From contig CAMAVG010000001.1 of assembly GCA_945861605.1 (NCBI GenBank), forward strand, positions 1 through 37,169: DNA of 37,169 bases, read 5' to 3'. Source of the stretch: Rickettsia typhi (GTDB lineage: Bacteria > Pseudomonadota > Alphaproteobacteria > Rickettsiales > Deianiraeaceae). The position numbers and the translations under genes are program-made. The notes under the pieces were generated by a model. That model saw only the letters and a list, made by a program, of their open reading frames with translations. It made no database searches and was not told the DNA's origin. Of the stretch, positions 22,886 through 30,647 are shown in pieces (positions within the stretch are counted from its first letter, which is position 1; the number at the start of each line of letters is the position of its first letter).

Positions 22886-23583
22886 TTGGTGTTAAAAAAT
22901 TCATCTTGAAATGGTAGCATATCATAGGTCTCTTTATGTTTATACTTCTTCAAATCTTCCTGTTTTCTTCTAACTTCTTTCACTTCATCGGCTTTTTGCT
23001 TCAACCATGTATATTTTTCACTGTGTGTATCTTTGTATTTTTCATATAACTTTTCAATTCGCTTGAAATTTGTTAATCGTGTTAAGAATTCAATATATAA
23101 ATATCCATCACCATCTTTCTTATATTCACCTTGAATCATCTTCACAATTTTCTCTTCACACAGTGGATCAATAATAACTCGTGGGTAAAGAGCCTTCGAT
23201 TTTTCCAAATTATAAGCACGGTTAATAGCAGGACCAATAAATTGCGAACTCTTGTGGAATACCTTTCCATAAGTGATTGCCCCACGGGAGAGGAGGTTTT
23301 TCATTAACAATGCAGTTTGTATGCTAATTACCTTATCTACTATAACCTCAATATACTCACTACTTATGACAAATGTATCGGAAAATTGTGCAACTTCATT
23401 AAAATCTATATCATCAAATAACAAATATTGATTTGGATCTTGCTTTTTTTGCAAAATCTTATCAAATAAAGACAAAACCTTCCTCGCAAACTCCTCGGAT
23501 TTTTTTTCATCATTAACATAAGCCTCAAACCCCAGAATATCCAAGAACAGAACATATTTTTCGGTGTAAATACTACTCATCAT
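22882..23583 (-). CDS. divergent class III nucleotidyl cyclase-like protein
   Basis: A 233-residue protein with a class III adenylyl/guanylyl cyclase-like fold signature: VLFLDILGF (first metal Asp, residue 15), QFSDTFVIS (second metal Asp, residue 69), then LLSRGAITYGKVFH and FIGPAINRAYNLEKSKALYPRVIID. The Asn of the V-N-x-A-x-R transition-state motif is kept (N121), but the Arg position holds Asn (N125), so catalysis is uncertain. The C-terminal ~50 residues are highly charged and helical. It has no membrane span. It overlaps the end of prfB; a good Shine-Dalgarno (AAGGGGA) sits before two successive ATG codons (23583, 23580), and the second has better spacing. It looks more AT-rich than prfB and may be acquired. 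Confidence 0.7.
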   Translation of the reverse strand: MMSSIYTEKYVLFLDILGFEAYVNDEKKSEEFARKVLSLFDKILQKKQDPNQYLLFDDIDFNEVAQFSDTFVISSEYIEVIVDKVISIQTALLMKNLLSRGAITYGKVFHKSSQFIGPAINRAYNLEKSKALYPRVIIDPLCEEKIVKMIQGEYKKDGDGYLYIEFLTRLTNFKRIEKLYEKYKDTHSEKYTWLKQKADEVKEVRRKQEDLKKYKHKETYDMLPFQDEFFNTK

Positions 23584-24644
23584 TCCCCTTCTTTGAAAAA
23601 GTTATCATTTTGAAGATGAAATCGTCAATTCCGCCGTCTAAAACCTTTTGCGTGTTCATTTCTTCGTGTGAAGTTCGCGTATCTTTCACTAACTTATAAG
23701 GGTGTAAAACATAGTTTCGAATTTGATTTCCCCACGAAACATCATCTTTTTCGACGGAATCTCGCTTTGCTTGGCGTTTGCGTTCTTCAAGTTCGTAAAG
23801 TTTGGACATCAACATTTTCATGGCGGTTTCTCGGTTTTGAAGTTGAGACCTTTGGTTTTGACAAGCCGCGACAACTCCAGTTGGAATATGCGTCATTCGA
23901 ACGGCGGAATCTGTGACATTCACATGTTGCCCGCCTGCACCGGATGAACGGTAGGTATCGGTTCGAATATCGCTTGGGTTAATGTTAATCGTGATTGTTT
24001 CGTCAACCAGTGGAGTCACAAGCACCGAAGCAAACGAGGTTTGGCGTTTGTTTTGAGCATTAAACGGCGAAACTCTTACCAAGCGATGCACACCCGTTTC
24101 GTATTTCAACATTCCGTAGGCGTTCTCGCCTTCAATTGTAATAATCGATTGCTTAATTCCAGCTTCTTCCCCGTGAAGACGATTCACGATTTCCATTTTG
24201 AAATTCTTTTCCTCCGCCCAGCGAATGTACATTCTCTCCAACATTTCTGCCCAATCTTGGCTTTCGGTGCCGCCTGCTCCTGAATTTATTTCCAAAACAA
24301 CGCCAAGTTTATCGGCTTCGTCCGAAAACATTTCCGCCATTTCCATAAATTTCATTTTCTCGATGAGCTTTGGAAGTTCTTTGAAAATTTCGTTTCGAAT
24401 TTCGTCGTCTGCTATTTCGATTATTTCAGCGTAGCCTTCTATCGTGGAAGAAACTAATTCAAATTCAGCAATGTAGCGTTCAAGCGATGCCTTTTCCTTC
24501 AAAACCTTGATTTCATAATTTCCATCAAGAACTTGGTCTTCAAGAACTTTCAGACGCGATTTTTTGGAATCCAAGTTAAAGAAATTCCCTCAACTTTTGG
24601 AGGGAATTAAGGGTTTGATTCAATTCAATTGGAAGATCTTGCAT
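23573..24644 (-). CDS. prfB: peptide chain release factor 2, made by programmed +1 frameshift
   Basis: RF2 releases peptides at UGA and UAA codons. The gene needs a +1 frameshift: frame 0 starts at ATG 24644, encodes 22 residues (MQDLPIELNQ to REFL) and hits TAA at 24578-24576. Slipping one base on CTT-T continues as N-L-DSKKSRLKVLE, giving 356 residues. The slip site reads AGG GAA TTT CTT TAA C, matching the classic AGGGGG-TAT-CTT-TGA-C arrangement with an upstream Shine-Dalgarno-like GAGGGAA. The remainder is typical RF2: GAGGTESQDWAEMLERMY and the peptidyl-hydrolase GGQ motif in SGAGGQHVNVTDSAVRMTHIPTG. The stop codon is UAA rather than the usual UGA, a notable difference. The last bases overlap the cyclase-like gene. 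Confidence 0.95.
24572..24590 (-). promoter_or_regulatory. prfB +1 recoding site
   Basis: mRNA sense AGGGAATTTCTTTAACTTG: Shine-Dalgarno-like GAGGGAA, a short spacer, slippery CTT-T, in-frame stop TAA, then C. Frame 0 stops here, and the +1 frame (AAC TTG GAT) continues into the RF2 body. This is the autoregulation site of prfB. Confidence 0.88.
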
Positions 24645-24709
24645 ATCAAGTGTATAATTTTATTATGGAAAAAATAAAAAATATCCAAAGTTGAAATGCA
24701 AGGAATTAT

Positions 24710-25003
24710 TTACTCAACGGCGATGGAAATCTCAATTCTGTCGCCAGCTGAAACTTCGCATTTCTCGCGGATTTCCTTTTTTATGGGAATGATATAGGTC
24801 TCATCCTTGCGAAACATTGATGTCTTCCACGATTTTCCGCCAATTGTTGCGGTGATTTTCACAGAACCCCAGCCCAAATGCACGCAAGCTTTCTTGATTA
24901 CATCCGCGTAATATTTTGGAACGGAAATAAAATGCCACGAAGAGGTTTTTATTCCATCTTTTGGAACCCAAAGCCACATTTCTCCCGTGAATCTGTAAAT
25001 CAT
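24710..25003 (-). CDS. DUF1905 domain protein
   Basis: A 97-residue protein matching the DUF1905 pattern: an opening strand FTGEMWLWVPKDG, WHFISVPKYYADVI, GWGSVKITATIGGKSWKTSMF, then YIIPIKKEIREKCEVSAGDRIEISI. These are small beta-barrel proteins with no settled function. Length is that of a single complete domain. Its start overlaps the gpmI stop by four bases (ATGA), so it is likely made from the gpmI mRNA. Confidence 0.85.
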   Translation of the reverse strand: MIYRFTGEMWLWVPKDGIKTSSWHFISVPKYYADVIKKACVHLGWGSVKITATIGGKSWKTSMFRKDETYIIPIKKEIREKCEVSAGDRIEISIAVE

Positions 25004-26448
25004 AACAATCCTTCAACCATTTCGCTCGGTTTTGGAATTTCCATTAAATCAAGAATCGTCCCAGCAATGTTTGCAAGGCTTCCCGCCCTTAATTTATGCG
25101 GATTTTTCGAAACTAGAATCAGGGGAACGACTCCAGTCGTATGCTGAGTGTGAATTTCTCCGGTTTTGATGTCAACCATTTCCTCCAAATTGCCGTGGTC
25201 TGCGGTGATTAGAAGCTCGTATCCATTCTCCAAAACGCATTTTTCCAAATTCCCAAGGAAGATATCAATGTGCTGAGCCGCCTGTTTTGAAGCTTCAAAA
25301 TTCCCACTGTGACCAACCATATCCCCGTTTGCAATGTTGATTACGATGAAATCCTGCGAATTTTCTTCGATTTTTTGAAAAAGGCGTTCTTGGAGTTCGT
25401 AAATTGACATTTCGGGTTGAAGATCGTATGTTTTCACATTGGGCGATTGAATCAAAATCCGTTCTTCAAACTGCCCTTGAGCTTCCTTCCCGCCGTTGAA
25501 AAAAAATGTCACATGGGCATATTTTTCCGTTTCGGCAATGTGTAAATGTTTTTTGCCATGGAGTTCAAGAACATCAACAAGCGTGTTTTGAATGTTGTTT
25601 TGCGAAAACAGAACCGTCGTTTTGCTTGCGATATCCTTGGAGTACTGCGTCATGCAAATGATTTCTGAAAATGTGGAGGAATCAGTTCTCAAATCAATTG
25701 CCATTTGGGTTAATTGACGCATGCGGTCTGCTCTGAAGTTTGCAAAAAAGATGGAATCGCCGGAATTCACGCCGTTATAATTCCCAATTATTGCCGGCTC
25801 GAAGAATTCATCGGAAATTTTCTGCGAATGGAAAAACTCCGTTGCCTTTTGGATATCCCCAAACTTCATTGTGGAATCCCCCATTAAGGCGGAGAAATAT
25901 TTTTGAGTCCTCTCCAGTTTGTTATCCCTATCCATCGCGAAAAAACGCCCTGAAATCGTTGCAATGTTCAAGCCTTGAAACCGTTCAACCGTGGAGGCAA
26001 ATTCGTTTGGGGGAACATCTCGCCCATCGGTAATTATATGCAAAAAAACCGTTTTACCAAGGTTTTCAAGGGATTTGTATGTGTGAAGAATGTGCTGCAA
26101 ACTTGAATGAACGCCACCTGTGGAACATAGCCCGACTAAGTGGACTCTGCTCGTGATTGAAGTTTTCGCAAGTTTTGCATCAAATTCGCCATTTTGGATT
26201 GCAAGATTTATTCGCGGAAGATCCTGATAAATAACCCTTCCGCCACCAATTGTCATGTGTCCAACTTCGGAATTTCCCATTTGTCCTTCAGGCAGACCAA
26301 CCGCAAGCCCCGATGTTTCAAGTTCCGTGCTTGGATACTGCCCAAGCATTCGTTGGAAATTTGGCGTTTTACTTTGAAATATTGCGTTGTATTTGTAGGT
26401 TTTATCGCCAATGCCAAAGCCGTCTAAAATGCACAAAATCGTTTTCAT
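25000..26448 (-). CDS. gpmI: 2,3-bisphosphoglycerate-independent phosphoglycerate mutase
   Basis: A 482-residue di-metal enzyme interconverting 3- and 2-phosphoglycerate in glycolysis/gluconeogenesis. It starts MKTILCILDGFGIGD (first metal Asp). The phospho-acceptor serine is in GQMGNSEVGHMTIGGG (about residues 57-72). HIITDGRDVPP, FFAMDRDNKLERTQKYF, NIANGDMVGHSGN and ITADHGNLEEM complete the alkaline-phosphatase-like metal sites. It is slightly shorter than typical (about 510). The reading frame extends upstream to 26589, but those 47 codons have no family match and would run into the luxI-like gene, so ATG 26448 is chosen. Confidence 0.96.
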   Translation of the reverse strand: MKTILCILDGFGIGDKTYKYNAIFQSKTPNFQRMLGQYPSTELETSGLAVGLPEGQMGNSEVGHMTIGGGRVIYQDLPRINLAIQNGEFDAKLAKTSITSRVHLVGLCSTGGVHSSLQHILHTYKSLENLGKTVFLHIITDGRDVPPNEFASTVERFQGLNIATISGRFFAMDRDNKLERTQKYFSALMGDSTMKFGDIQKATEFFHSQKISDEFFEPAIIGNYNGVNSGDSIFFANFRADRMRQLTQMAIDLRTDSSTFSEIICMTQYSKDIASKTTVLFSQNNIQNTLVDVLELHGKKHLHIAETEKYAHVTFFFNGGKEAQGQFEERILIQSPNVKTYDLQPEMSIYELQERLFQKIEENSQDFIVINIANGDMVGHSGNFEASKQAAQHIDIFLGNLEKCVLENGYELLITADHGNLEEMVDIKTGEIHTQHTTGVVPLILVSKNPHKLRAGSLANIAGTILDLMEIPKPSEMVEGLL

Positions 26449-26473
26449 TTCCCAAAAATAAATTTTCAATTGA

Positions 26474-26502
26474 AGTGTAGTCCATAAGTTTGGAAAAATC
26501 AA
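26474..26502 (-). promoter_or_regulatory. promoter of gpmI-DUF1905
   Basis: On the minus strand, TTGATT (26502-26497), a 17-base spacer and TACACT (26479-26474), 25 bases before the gpmI ATG. It occupies the gpmI half of the 132-base divergent region shared with the luxI-like gene. Confidence 0.5.
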
Positions 26503-26524
26503 GGAAATCGCAATTTTAAAATTC

Positions 26525-26553
26525 TTGACATCGATAATTTCTTGCAAGAAATT
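26525..26553 (+). promoter_or_regulatory. luxI-like gene promoter with 18-bp palindrome
   Basis: TTGACA (26525-26530) is followed by the perfect palindrome AATTTCTTGCAAGAAATT (26536-26553), which fills the spacer and the expected -10 position; the best -10 there (GAAATT) is poor. It ends 27 bases before the ATG. Position and symmetry suggest an operator, possibly for a LuxR-type regulator, though it does not match the classical lux-box ends (ACCTG/CAGGT). Confidence 0.55.
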
Positions 26554-26580
26554 TTGTTTGTAACTAACTAATAAATCCAT

Positions 26581-27216
26581 ATGTCGCAATACAAAATTCT
26601 AACATTTTCATTGCTTGATTCACACAAACACGGGAATATTTTAGAAAGACTTTTAAAATTCCGATACCAAGGCTTCGTTGTTGAGGAAAAATACGATATT
26701 CCAACATATAACGACACAGAATTTGACCAATACGACAACCCATTCGCCAAATATATCACCATTATGCAAGGCGATGAAATCGTCGCATGTTCAAGAATTA
26801 ACAGGACGGATATTCCTTATATGGCAAAAGATTGCTGGAGCCACCTAATTCCAAGCAATTTCCTTCCAAGCGATTCAAACTTTTATGAATGGACAAGGCA
26901 GTATGTTAGTTCCAAACTTATAATGGTTGAGAGGATGAAGATGGCTCGAATAATTTCCGCAGTAACATATTTCACCCTTATGGAATCAAATGCTGGCGGG
27001 GTTTGTTATGTTACGCATGCTTCGTTGCTTCATACGGCGGAAAAGCTTGGAATGAATCCACACTCTGTTGCAAGACTTAATCTTCCAGACTTTCCCAATC
27101 TTCATTTTGTGCATGTGAATGTGAATAATGACGACGCACAAAATGTTGCGAAGAACATCGTAGAAATGACAGGATTTGATATTATTCGGCATTTTCCGTC
27201 TGTGGATCTGGGTTGA
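26581..27216 (+). CDS. LuxI-family acyl-homoserine-lactone synthase
   Basis: A 211-residue autoinducer synthase of the LuxI type, which couples SAM with an acyl carrier (acyl-ACP or acyl-CoA) to make a diffusible quorum-sensing signal. The family's invariant pattern is visible: R28-x3-F32, Tyr38 where Trp is usual, D49-x2-D52 (EFDQYDNPFAKYI), R72 (ACSRINRTD) and E103-x2-R106 (FYEWTRQYV). A later GGVCYVTHASLLHTAEKLG fits the GNAT-like C-terminal fold. Length is normal. There is no LuxR gene beside it, so its receptor would be elsewhere. It has its own palindrome-bearing promoter. The last 35 bases overlap the convergent virB11 gene. The acyl chain cannot be predicted from sequence. Confidence 0.87.
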   Translation: MSQYKILTFSLLDSHKHGNILERLLKFRYQGFVVEEKYDIPTYNDTEFDQYDNPFAKYITIMQGDEIVACSRINRTDIPYMAKDCWSHLIPSNFLPSDSNFYEWTRQYVSSKLIMVERMKMARIISAVTYFTLMESNAGGVCYVTHASLLHTAEKLGMNPHSVARLNLPDFPNLHFVHVNVNNDDAQNVAKNIVEMTGFDIIRHFPSVDLG

Positions 27217-28213
27217 TTTTAATTGGGTTTTTCAGGAATTTTACTTCGGAGACGAACCTTATGCCACCTGCGCCGCGTTTAAGTTGAACGATGATATCCA
27301 CAACTTGCGTGATATAACTTCGCACTTCGTCCGGTTCCATTCCAAGACCAGCCTGCATAACCATCAACTTAAGTTGCTCGACTGCCATGGTTGGGGAATC
27401 GGCATGGAGGGTGGAAATTGAGCCGGGGTGTCCTGTGTTGATTGCTCGAAGGAATGAAAAGGCTTCTTTACCGCGAATTTCCCCCACGATTATTCTGTCT
27501 GGTCGTAGACGAAGACAGGCTTCGATGAGATCCTGCGTTGAAACATCACTTCGCCCTTGTCCGCCTTTTGAAGAGACCAAATGAAGCTTATTTGGGTGCA
27601 GATTCAACACGACTTCTCTTGCGTCCTCTACGGTTATAAGCCTTTCTTCTCTTGGAATTTCTTGAAGTAGGGCGTTTGTGAATGTTGTTTTACCAGTGGA
27701 TGTTCCTCCGCTGATAATCAGGTTTTTTTTGAACCGAACGCAACCGCGAAGGAAATCTTTTATGCGGTTTTGTTCAAGGAGGGCTTGAAGAATGTAGTCG
27801 TTTCTATCTTCTTGTTTGGATATCGCCGATTTGGTGAATGCTCCCATTTTTTCGTAATCTTCAAGGGTGTAGCTCGTCGTTGATGGTTTTCTGATTGAAA
27901 ATGCAACGGTTCCTTTTGGGCAAACGGGCGGAAGGACGACCTGAACACGACATCCGTTTGGAAGAGTTGCCGAAAGAAGTGGCTTTTCTTCGCTGACGAT
28001 TTGATCCGTTGATTGAGCAATAAGCTTTGCAAGACCATACAGGTGTTTGTATGTAAAAACGGGGAGTGAAACGGAATACATTTTGCCAAATTTTTCAACC
28101 CAGCCTTTTTCAGGTTCATTGATGGAAATCTCCGCAACGCCTTCTTGTGCAAGAATTTCCTCCAACGGTTGAAGATATGTGTTCAAAACCGTGAAATTGC
28201 TGATAGAATTCAT
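27182..28213 (-). CDS. virB11: VirB11-type type IV secretion ATPase
   Basis: A 343-residue hexameric ATPase that energises type IV secretion at the inner face of the membrane. The N-terminal domain (about residues 1-150, with AEISINEPEKGWVEKFG) is followed by the RecA-like domain: Walker A SGGTSTGKTTF (about 168-178), Asp box LITVEDAREV, Walker B-like PDRIIVGEIRGKEA, and the His box GHPGSISTLHADSP. It fits the VirB11/RvhB11 group rather than GspE/PilB, since it lacks the tetracysteine motif. It stands alone here; the other vir genes are not in the window. It overlaps the luxI-like gene tail to tail. Confidence 0.93.
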   Translation of the reverse strand: MNSISNFTVLNTYLQPLEEILAQEGVAEISINEPEKGWVEKFGKMYSVSLPVFTYKHLYGLAKLIAQSTDQIVSEEKPLLSATLPNGCRVQVVLPPVCPKGTVAFSIRKPSTTSYTLEDYEKMGAFTKSAISKQEDRNDYILQALLEQNRIKDFLRGCVRFKKNLIISGGTSTGKTTFTNALLQEIPREERLITVEDAREVVLNLHPNKLHLVSSKGGQGRSDVSTQDLIEACLRLRPDRIIVGEIRGKEAFSFLRAINTGHPGSISTLHADSPTMAVEQLKLMVMQAGLGMEPDEVRSYITQVVDIIVQLKRGAGGIRFVSEVKFLKNPIKINPDPQTENAE

Positions 28214-28338
28214 GCTTCATAATATTTATTATTTGTAATATATTCAAAATTCATAATTTCAAGGTTTTTTTACAATGTGGAACTTGAACTTGACAATTAA
28301 TTTTATGGAAGCATTTCTTTCATTATTTTAAAAATAAA
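28214..28338. promoter_or_regulatory. divergent control region of virB11 and trpB
   Basis: 125 bases between two divergent start codons. TTGACA (28290-28295) points toward trpB, but no good -10 lies 16-18 bases away; CATTAT at 28321 is 25 bases on. Toward virB11 the region is A/T-rich with several TATTAT-like boxes. No trp leader peptide or attenuator is visible. Confidence 0.35.
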
Positions 28339-29526
28339 ATGTTCAAGGAAAACTTCAGCGGAAAATTTGGAAAAAGTGAATTTGGCGGGCAATATATTCC
28401 CGAACTCCTCATGCCACTTGTTAAGGAACTTGAGGAATCCTACAATTTTCACAGAAAGACTTCCGAATTTTGGGCAGAATTTTCTTATTATCAAAAGCAT
28501 TATACCGGTCGCCCTTCACCACTTTATTTCGCAGAAAGGACGACTCAACACTTTGGCACGGCAAAGGTTTATTTCAAACGCGACGAACTCAACCACACGG
28601 GTTCGCACAAAATTAACAATTGCATCGGGCAAGTTCTTTTAGCGATGAAAATGGGAAAAAAACATATAATCGCCGAAACTGGAGCAGGGCAACACGGCGT
28701 TGCAACCGCGAGTGTTTGTGCGAAATTTGGTCTTAAATGCACAATTTTTATGGGAGCAAAGGATGTCGCACGCCAAGAAGTCAATGTTTTCAAAATGAAA
28801 CTTCTCGGGGCTGAAGTCCACGCTGTTGAATCGGGATCGAGGGGACTCAAAGACGCAATGAACGATGCCATGCGTTTCTGGGCAACGAACGCCGAAACCT
28901 GTTACTACCTCATCGGAACTGCTGCGGGACCACACCCCTATCCAACAATGGTGAAGGAATTTCAATCTGTCATTGGAACTGAAGCACGCACGCAAATTCT
29001 TGAAACGGAAGGAAGACTTCCAACGCACATAATGGCGGCAGTTGGCGGAGGAAGCAACGCCATCGGGCTTTTTAGCGGTTTTTTAGGCGATGATGTAAAA
29101 ATTATTGGAATTGAAGCGGGAGGCAAGGGCATTGAAACAAATGAAACTGCGGCGACTCTCAACCTTGGAAAAATTGGCGTTCTTCACGGAAACAAAACAT
29201 ACATTATGCAAAACGACGAGGGGCAAATCCAAGAAACATACTCAATTTCCGCAGGGCTGGATTACCCCGGCATTGGTCCCGAACATTCATTTCTAAAGGA
29301 TTCCAAACGGGTGGAATACCACCCAATTAACGATGACGAAGCCATGGAAGCTCTGCGTCTTACTTGCAAACTTGAAGGAATAATTCCCGCAATCGAACCA
29401 AGCCACGCATTGGGATTCCTCTACAAAATATTACCGAATTTAACCAAAACCGATGTTGTAATCGTGAATTTGTGCGGAAGAGGAGACAAGGACATCAACA
29501 CCGCAATGAAATGGTTTGGAATCTAG
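28339..29526 (+). CDS. trpB: tryptophan synthase beta chain
   Basis: A 395-residue PLP enzyme that joins indole and serine to form tryptophan. The beginning, GKFGKSEFGGQYIPELLMP, is typical of TrpB1. The PLP lysine is in ELNHTGSHKINN (about residue 91). IIAETGAGQHGVATA carries the catalytic Glu, and AVGGGSNAIGLF binds the PLP phosphate. VNLCGRGDKDINT closes the protein. The full set of motifs suggests an active enzyme. trpA, which usually follows, is not here; the next gene is mnmA on the other strand with a 4-base overlap. A solitary trpB may salvage indole or pair with a distant trpA. Confidence 0.97.
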   Translation: MFKENFSGKFGKSEFGGQYIPELLMPLVKELEESYNFHRKTSEFWAEFSYYQKHYTGRPSPLYFAERTTQHFGTAKVYFKRDELNHTGSHKINNCIGQVLLAMKMGKKHIIAETGAGQHGVATASVCAKFGLKCTIFMGAKDVARQEVNVFKMKLLGAEVHAVESGSRGLKDAMNDAMRFWATNAETCYYLIGTAAGPHPYPTMVKEFQSVIGTEARTQILETEGRLPTHIMAAVGGGSNAIGLFSGFLGDDVKIIGIEAGGKGIETNETAATLNLGKIGVLHGNKTYIMQNDEGQIQETYSISAGLDYPGIGPEHSFLKDSKRVEYHPINDDEAMEALRLTCKLEGIIPAIEPSHALGFLYKILPNLTKTDVVIVNLCGRGDKDINTAMKWFGI

Positions 29527-30647
29527 CCAACAATTTTTTCAATATACCCACCGCCAAGCATTTGCGTTTCATTGTAAAAAACGGCGGCTTGCCCCGGGGA
29601 AATAAATGCGATTTTTTCTGAAAGTTTCACGGTATTTCCAGTGATTTCACAGGGGATTTCCTCACACGATGAACGGACGCGCGCTTTCAATTTTCCGCTA
29701 TTGCTCAGGGTTTGAAGCTCGGATTCATCAACTAAAAAGTGCGAATTTGAAATTGTGAAGGTGTCTCGAAGAAGGTTGTGATGCTTCCCAACGAAAACGG
29801 TATTTGTGGAGACATCAAGCTTAACAACATAAAGCGGATCTTCAAATGCAATTCCAAGACCACGCCTCTGCCCAAGCGTGTAGTGAATAATTCCCTTGTG
29901 CGTGCCAAGAATTTGACCGGATTCAATCTCCACAATTTCGCCAATTTTAAACGATTCAGGGTGATATTTTTGCACAACTTTGGCGTAGTCTCCGTCCGGA
30001 ACAAAGCAAATGTTCTGACTATCAGGCTTTTCTGAAATCTCAAGCTGGTATTTACGCGCAAGTTCGCGAGTCTCCGCCTTTGAAAAGCCGCCAAGTGGGA
30101 ATTCGAGGAAATCAAGTTGTTCTTGCGTCGTTTGGAAGAGGAAGTAGCTTTGATCCTTGGTTTTATCTGCCCCTTGGTGCATTTTTCCTTCTTTTTTTTG
30201 AACATAATGACCCGTGACGAGGGTATCCGCCCCAAGTTTTTTCGCAATTTTGAATAGGTCGCGAAATTTCACCGTTTGATTGCATGTCACGCACGGGATT
30301 GGGGTGTATCCTTGAATGTATTGGTCGGCGAAATTTTTAATCACTTCCTCGCGGAAGATGTCCTCATAATTTAACACATAGTGCTGAATCTCAAGCATTT
30401 CGCATGCCTTTTGGGCGTCGAAAATATCCTTACTGGCACAGCATGTTTTGGATTTTTTTTGAGTGGAATCCGTCGAACATGTTGCCTCGCCGTAGTCATA
30501 AAGTTGAAGAGTGACGCCGATGACATTATGCCCACGGTCTTTCATCAATGCGGCACAAACGGTGGAATCAACGCCGCCGGACATTGCTACTACAACTGTT
30601 TTTCTGGAGGTTTTTTTGGAAATTTGGTTTTCGAAACTCGAATTCAC
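29523..30647 (-). CDS. mnmA: tRNA-specific 2-thiouridylase
   Basis: A 374-residue enzyme that puts the 2-thio group on wobble uridine 34 of tRNAs for Lys, Glu and Gln. The PP-loop VVVAMSGGVDSTVCAALM (about residues 18-35) binds ATP. The nucleophilic cysteine is in PIPCVTCNQTVKF (about 115-127) and the second catalytic cysteine in SQNICFVPDGDY. GQRRGLGIAF and the C-terminal FISPGQAAVFY are further hallmarks. It overlaps the mdh stop by four bases (ATGA), placing it at the end of the ribosomal gene run, and overlaps trpB tail to tail. Confidence 0.97.
   Translation of the reverse strand: MNSSFENQISKKTSRKTVVVAMSGGVDSTVCAALMKDRGHNVIGVTLQLYDYGEATCSTDSTQKKSKTCCASKDIFDAQKACEMLEIQHYVLNYEDIFREEVIKNFADQYIQGYTPIPCVTCNQTVKFRDLFKIAKKLGADTLVTGHYVQKKEGKMHQGADKTKDQSYFLFQTTQEQLDFLEFPLGGFSKAETRELARKYQLEISEKPDSQNICFVPDGDYAKVVQKYHPESFKIGEIVEIESGQILGTHKGIIHYTLGQRRGLGIAFEDPLYVVKLDVSTNTVFVGKHHNLLRDTFTISNSHFLVDESELQTLSNSGKLKARVRSSCEEIPCEITGNTVKLSEKIAFISPGQAAVFYNETQMLGGGYIEKIVG

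Noticed and set aside
22882..23583. Pycsar-type anti-phage module
   Set aside because: The cyclase-like gene is present, but the adjacent lipoprotein does not look like a cyclic-nucleotide-binding membrane effector, and one catalytic position is substituted.
26536..26553. Classical lux box
   Set aside because: The palindrome has the right symmetry and a similar size, but lacks the ACCTG/CAGGT ends, so I report it only as a candidate operator.
26449..26589. 47-codon N-terminal extension of gpmI
   Set aside because: It runs into the luxI-like gene and has no family match, while MKTILCILDGFG at 26448 is the standard start.
28214..28338. trp attenuator or T-box before trpB
   Set aside because: No leader peptide with Trp codons, no terminator hairpin and no T-box sequence in this 125-base gap.
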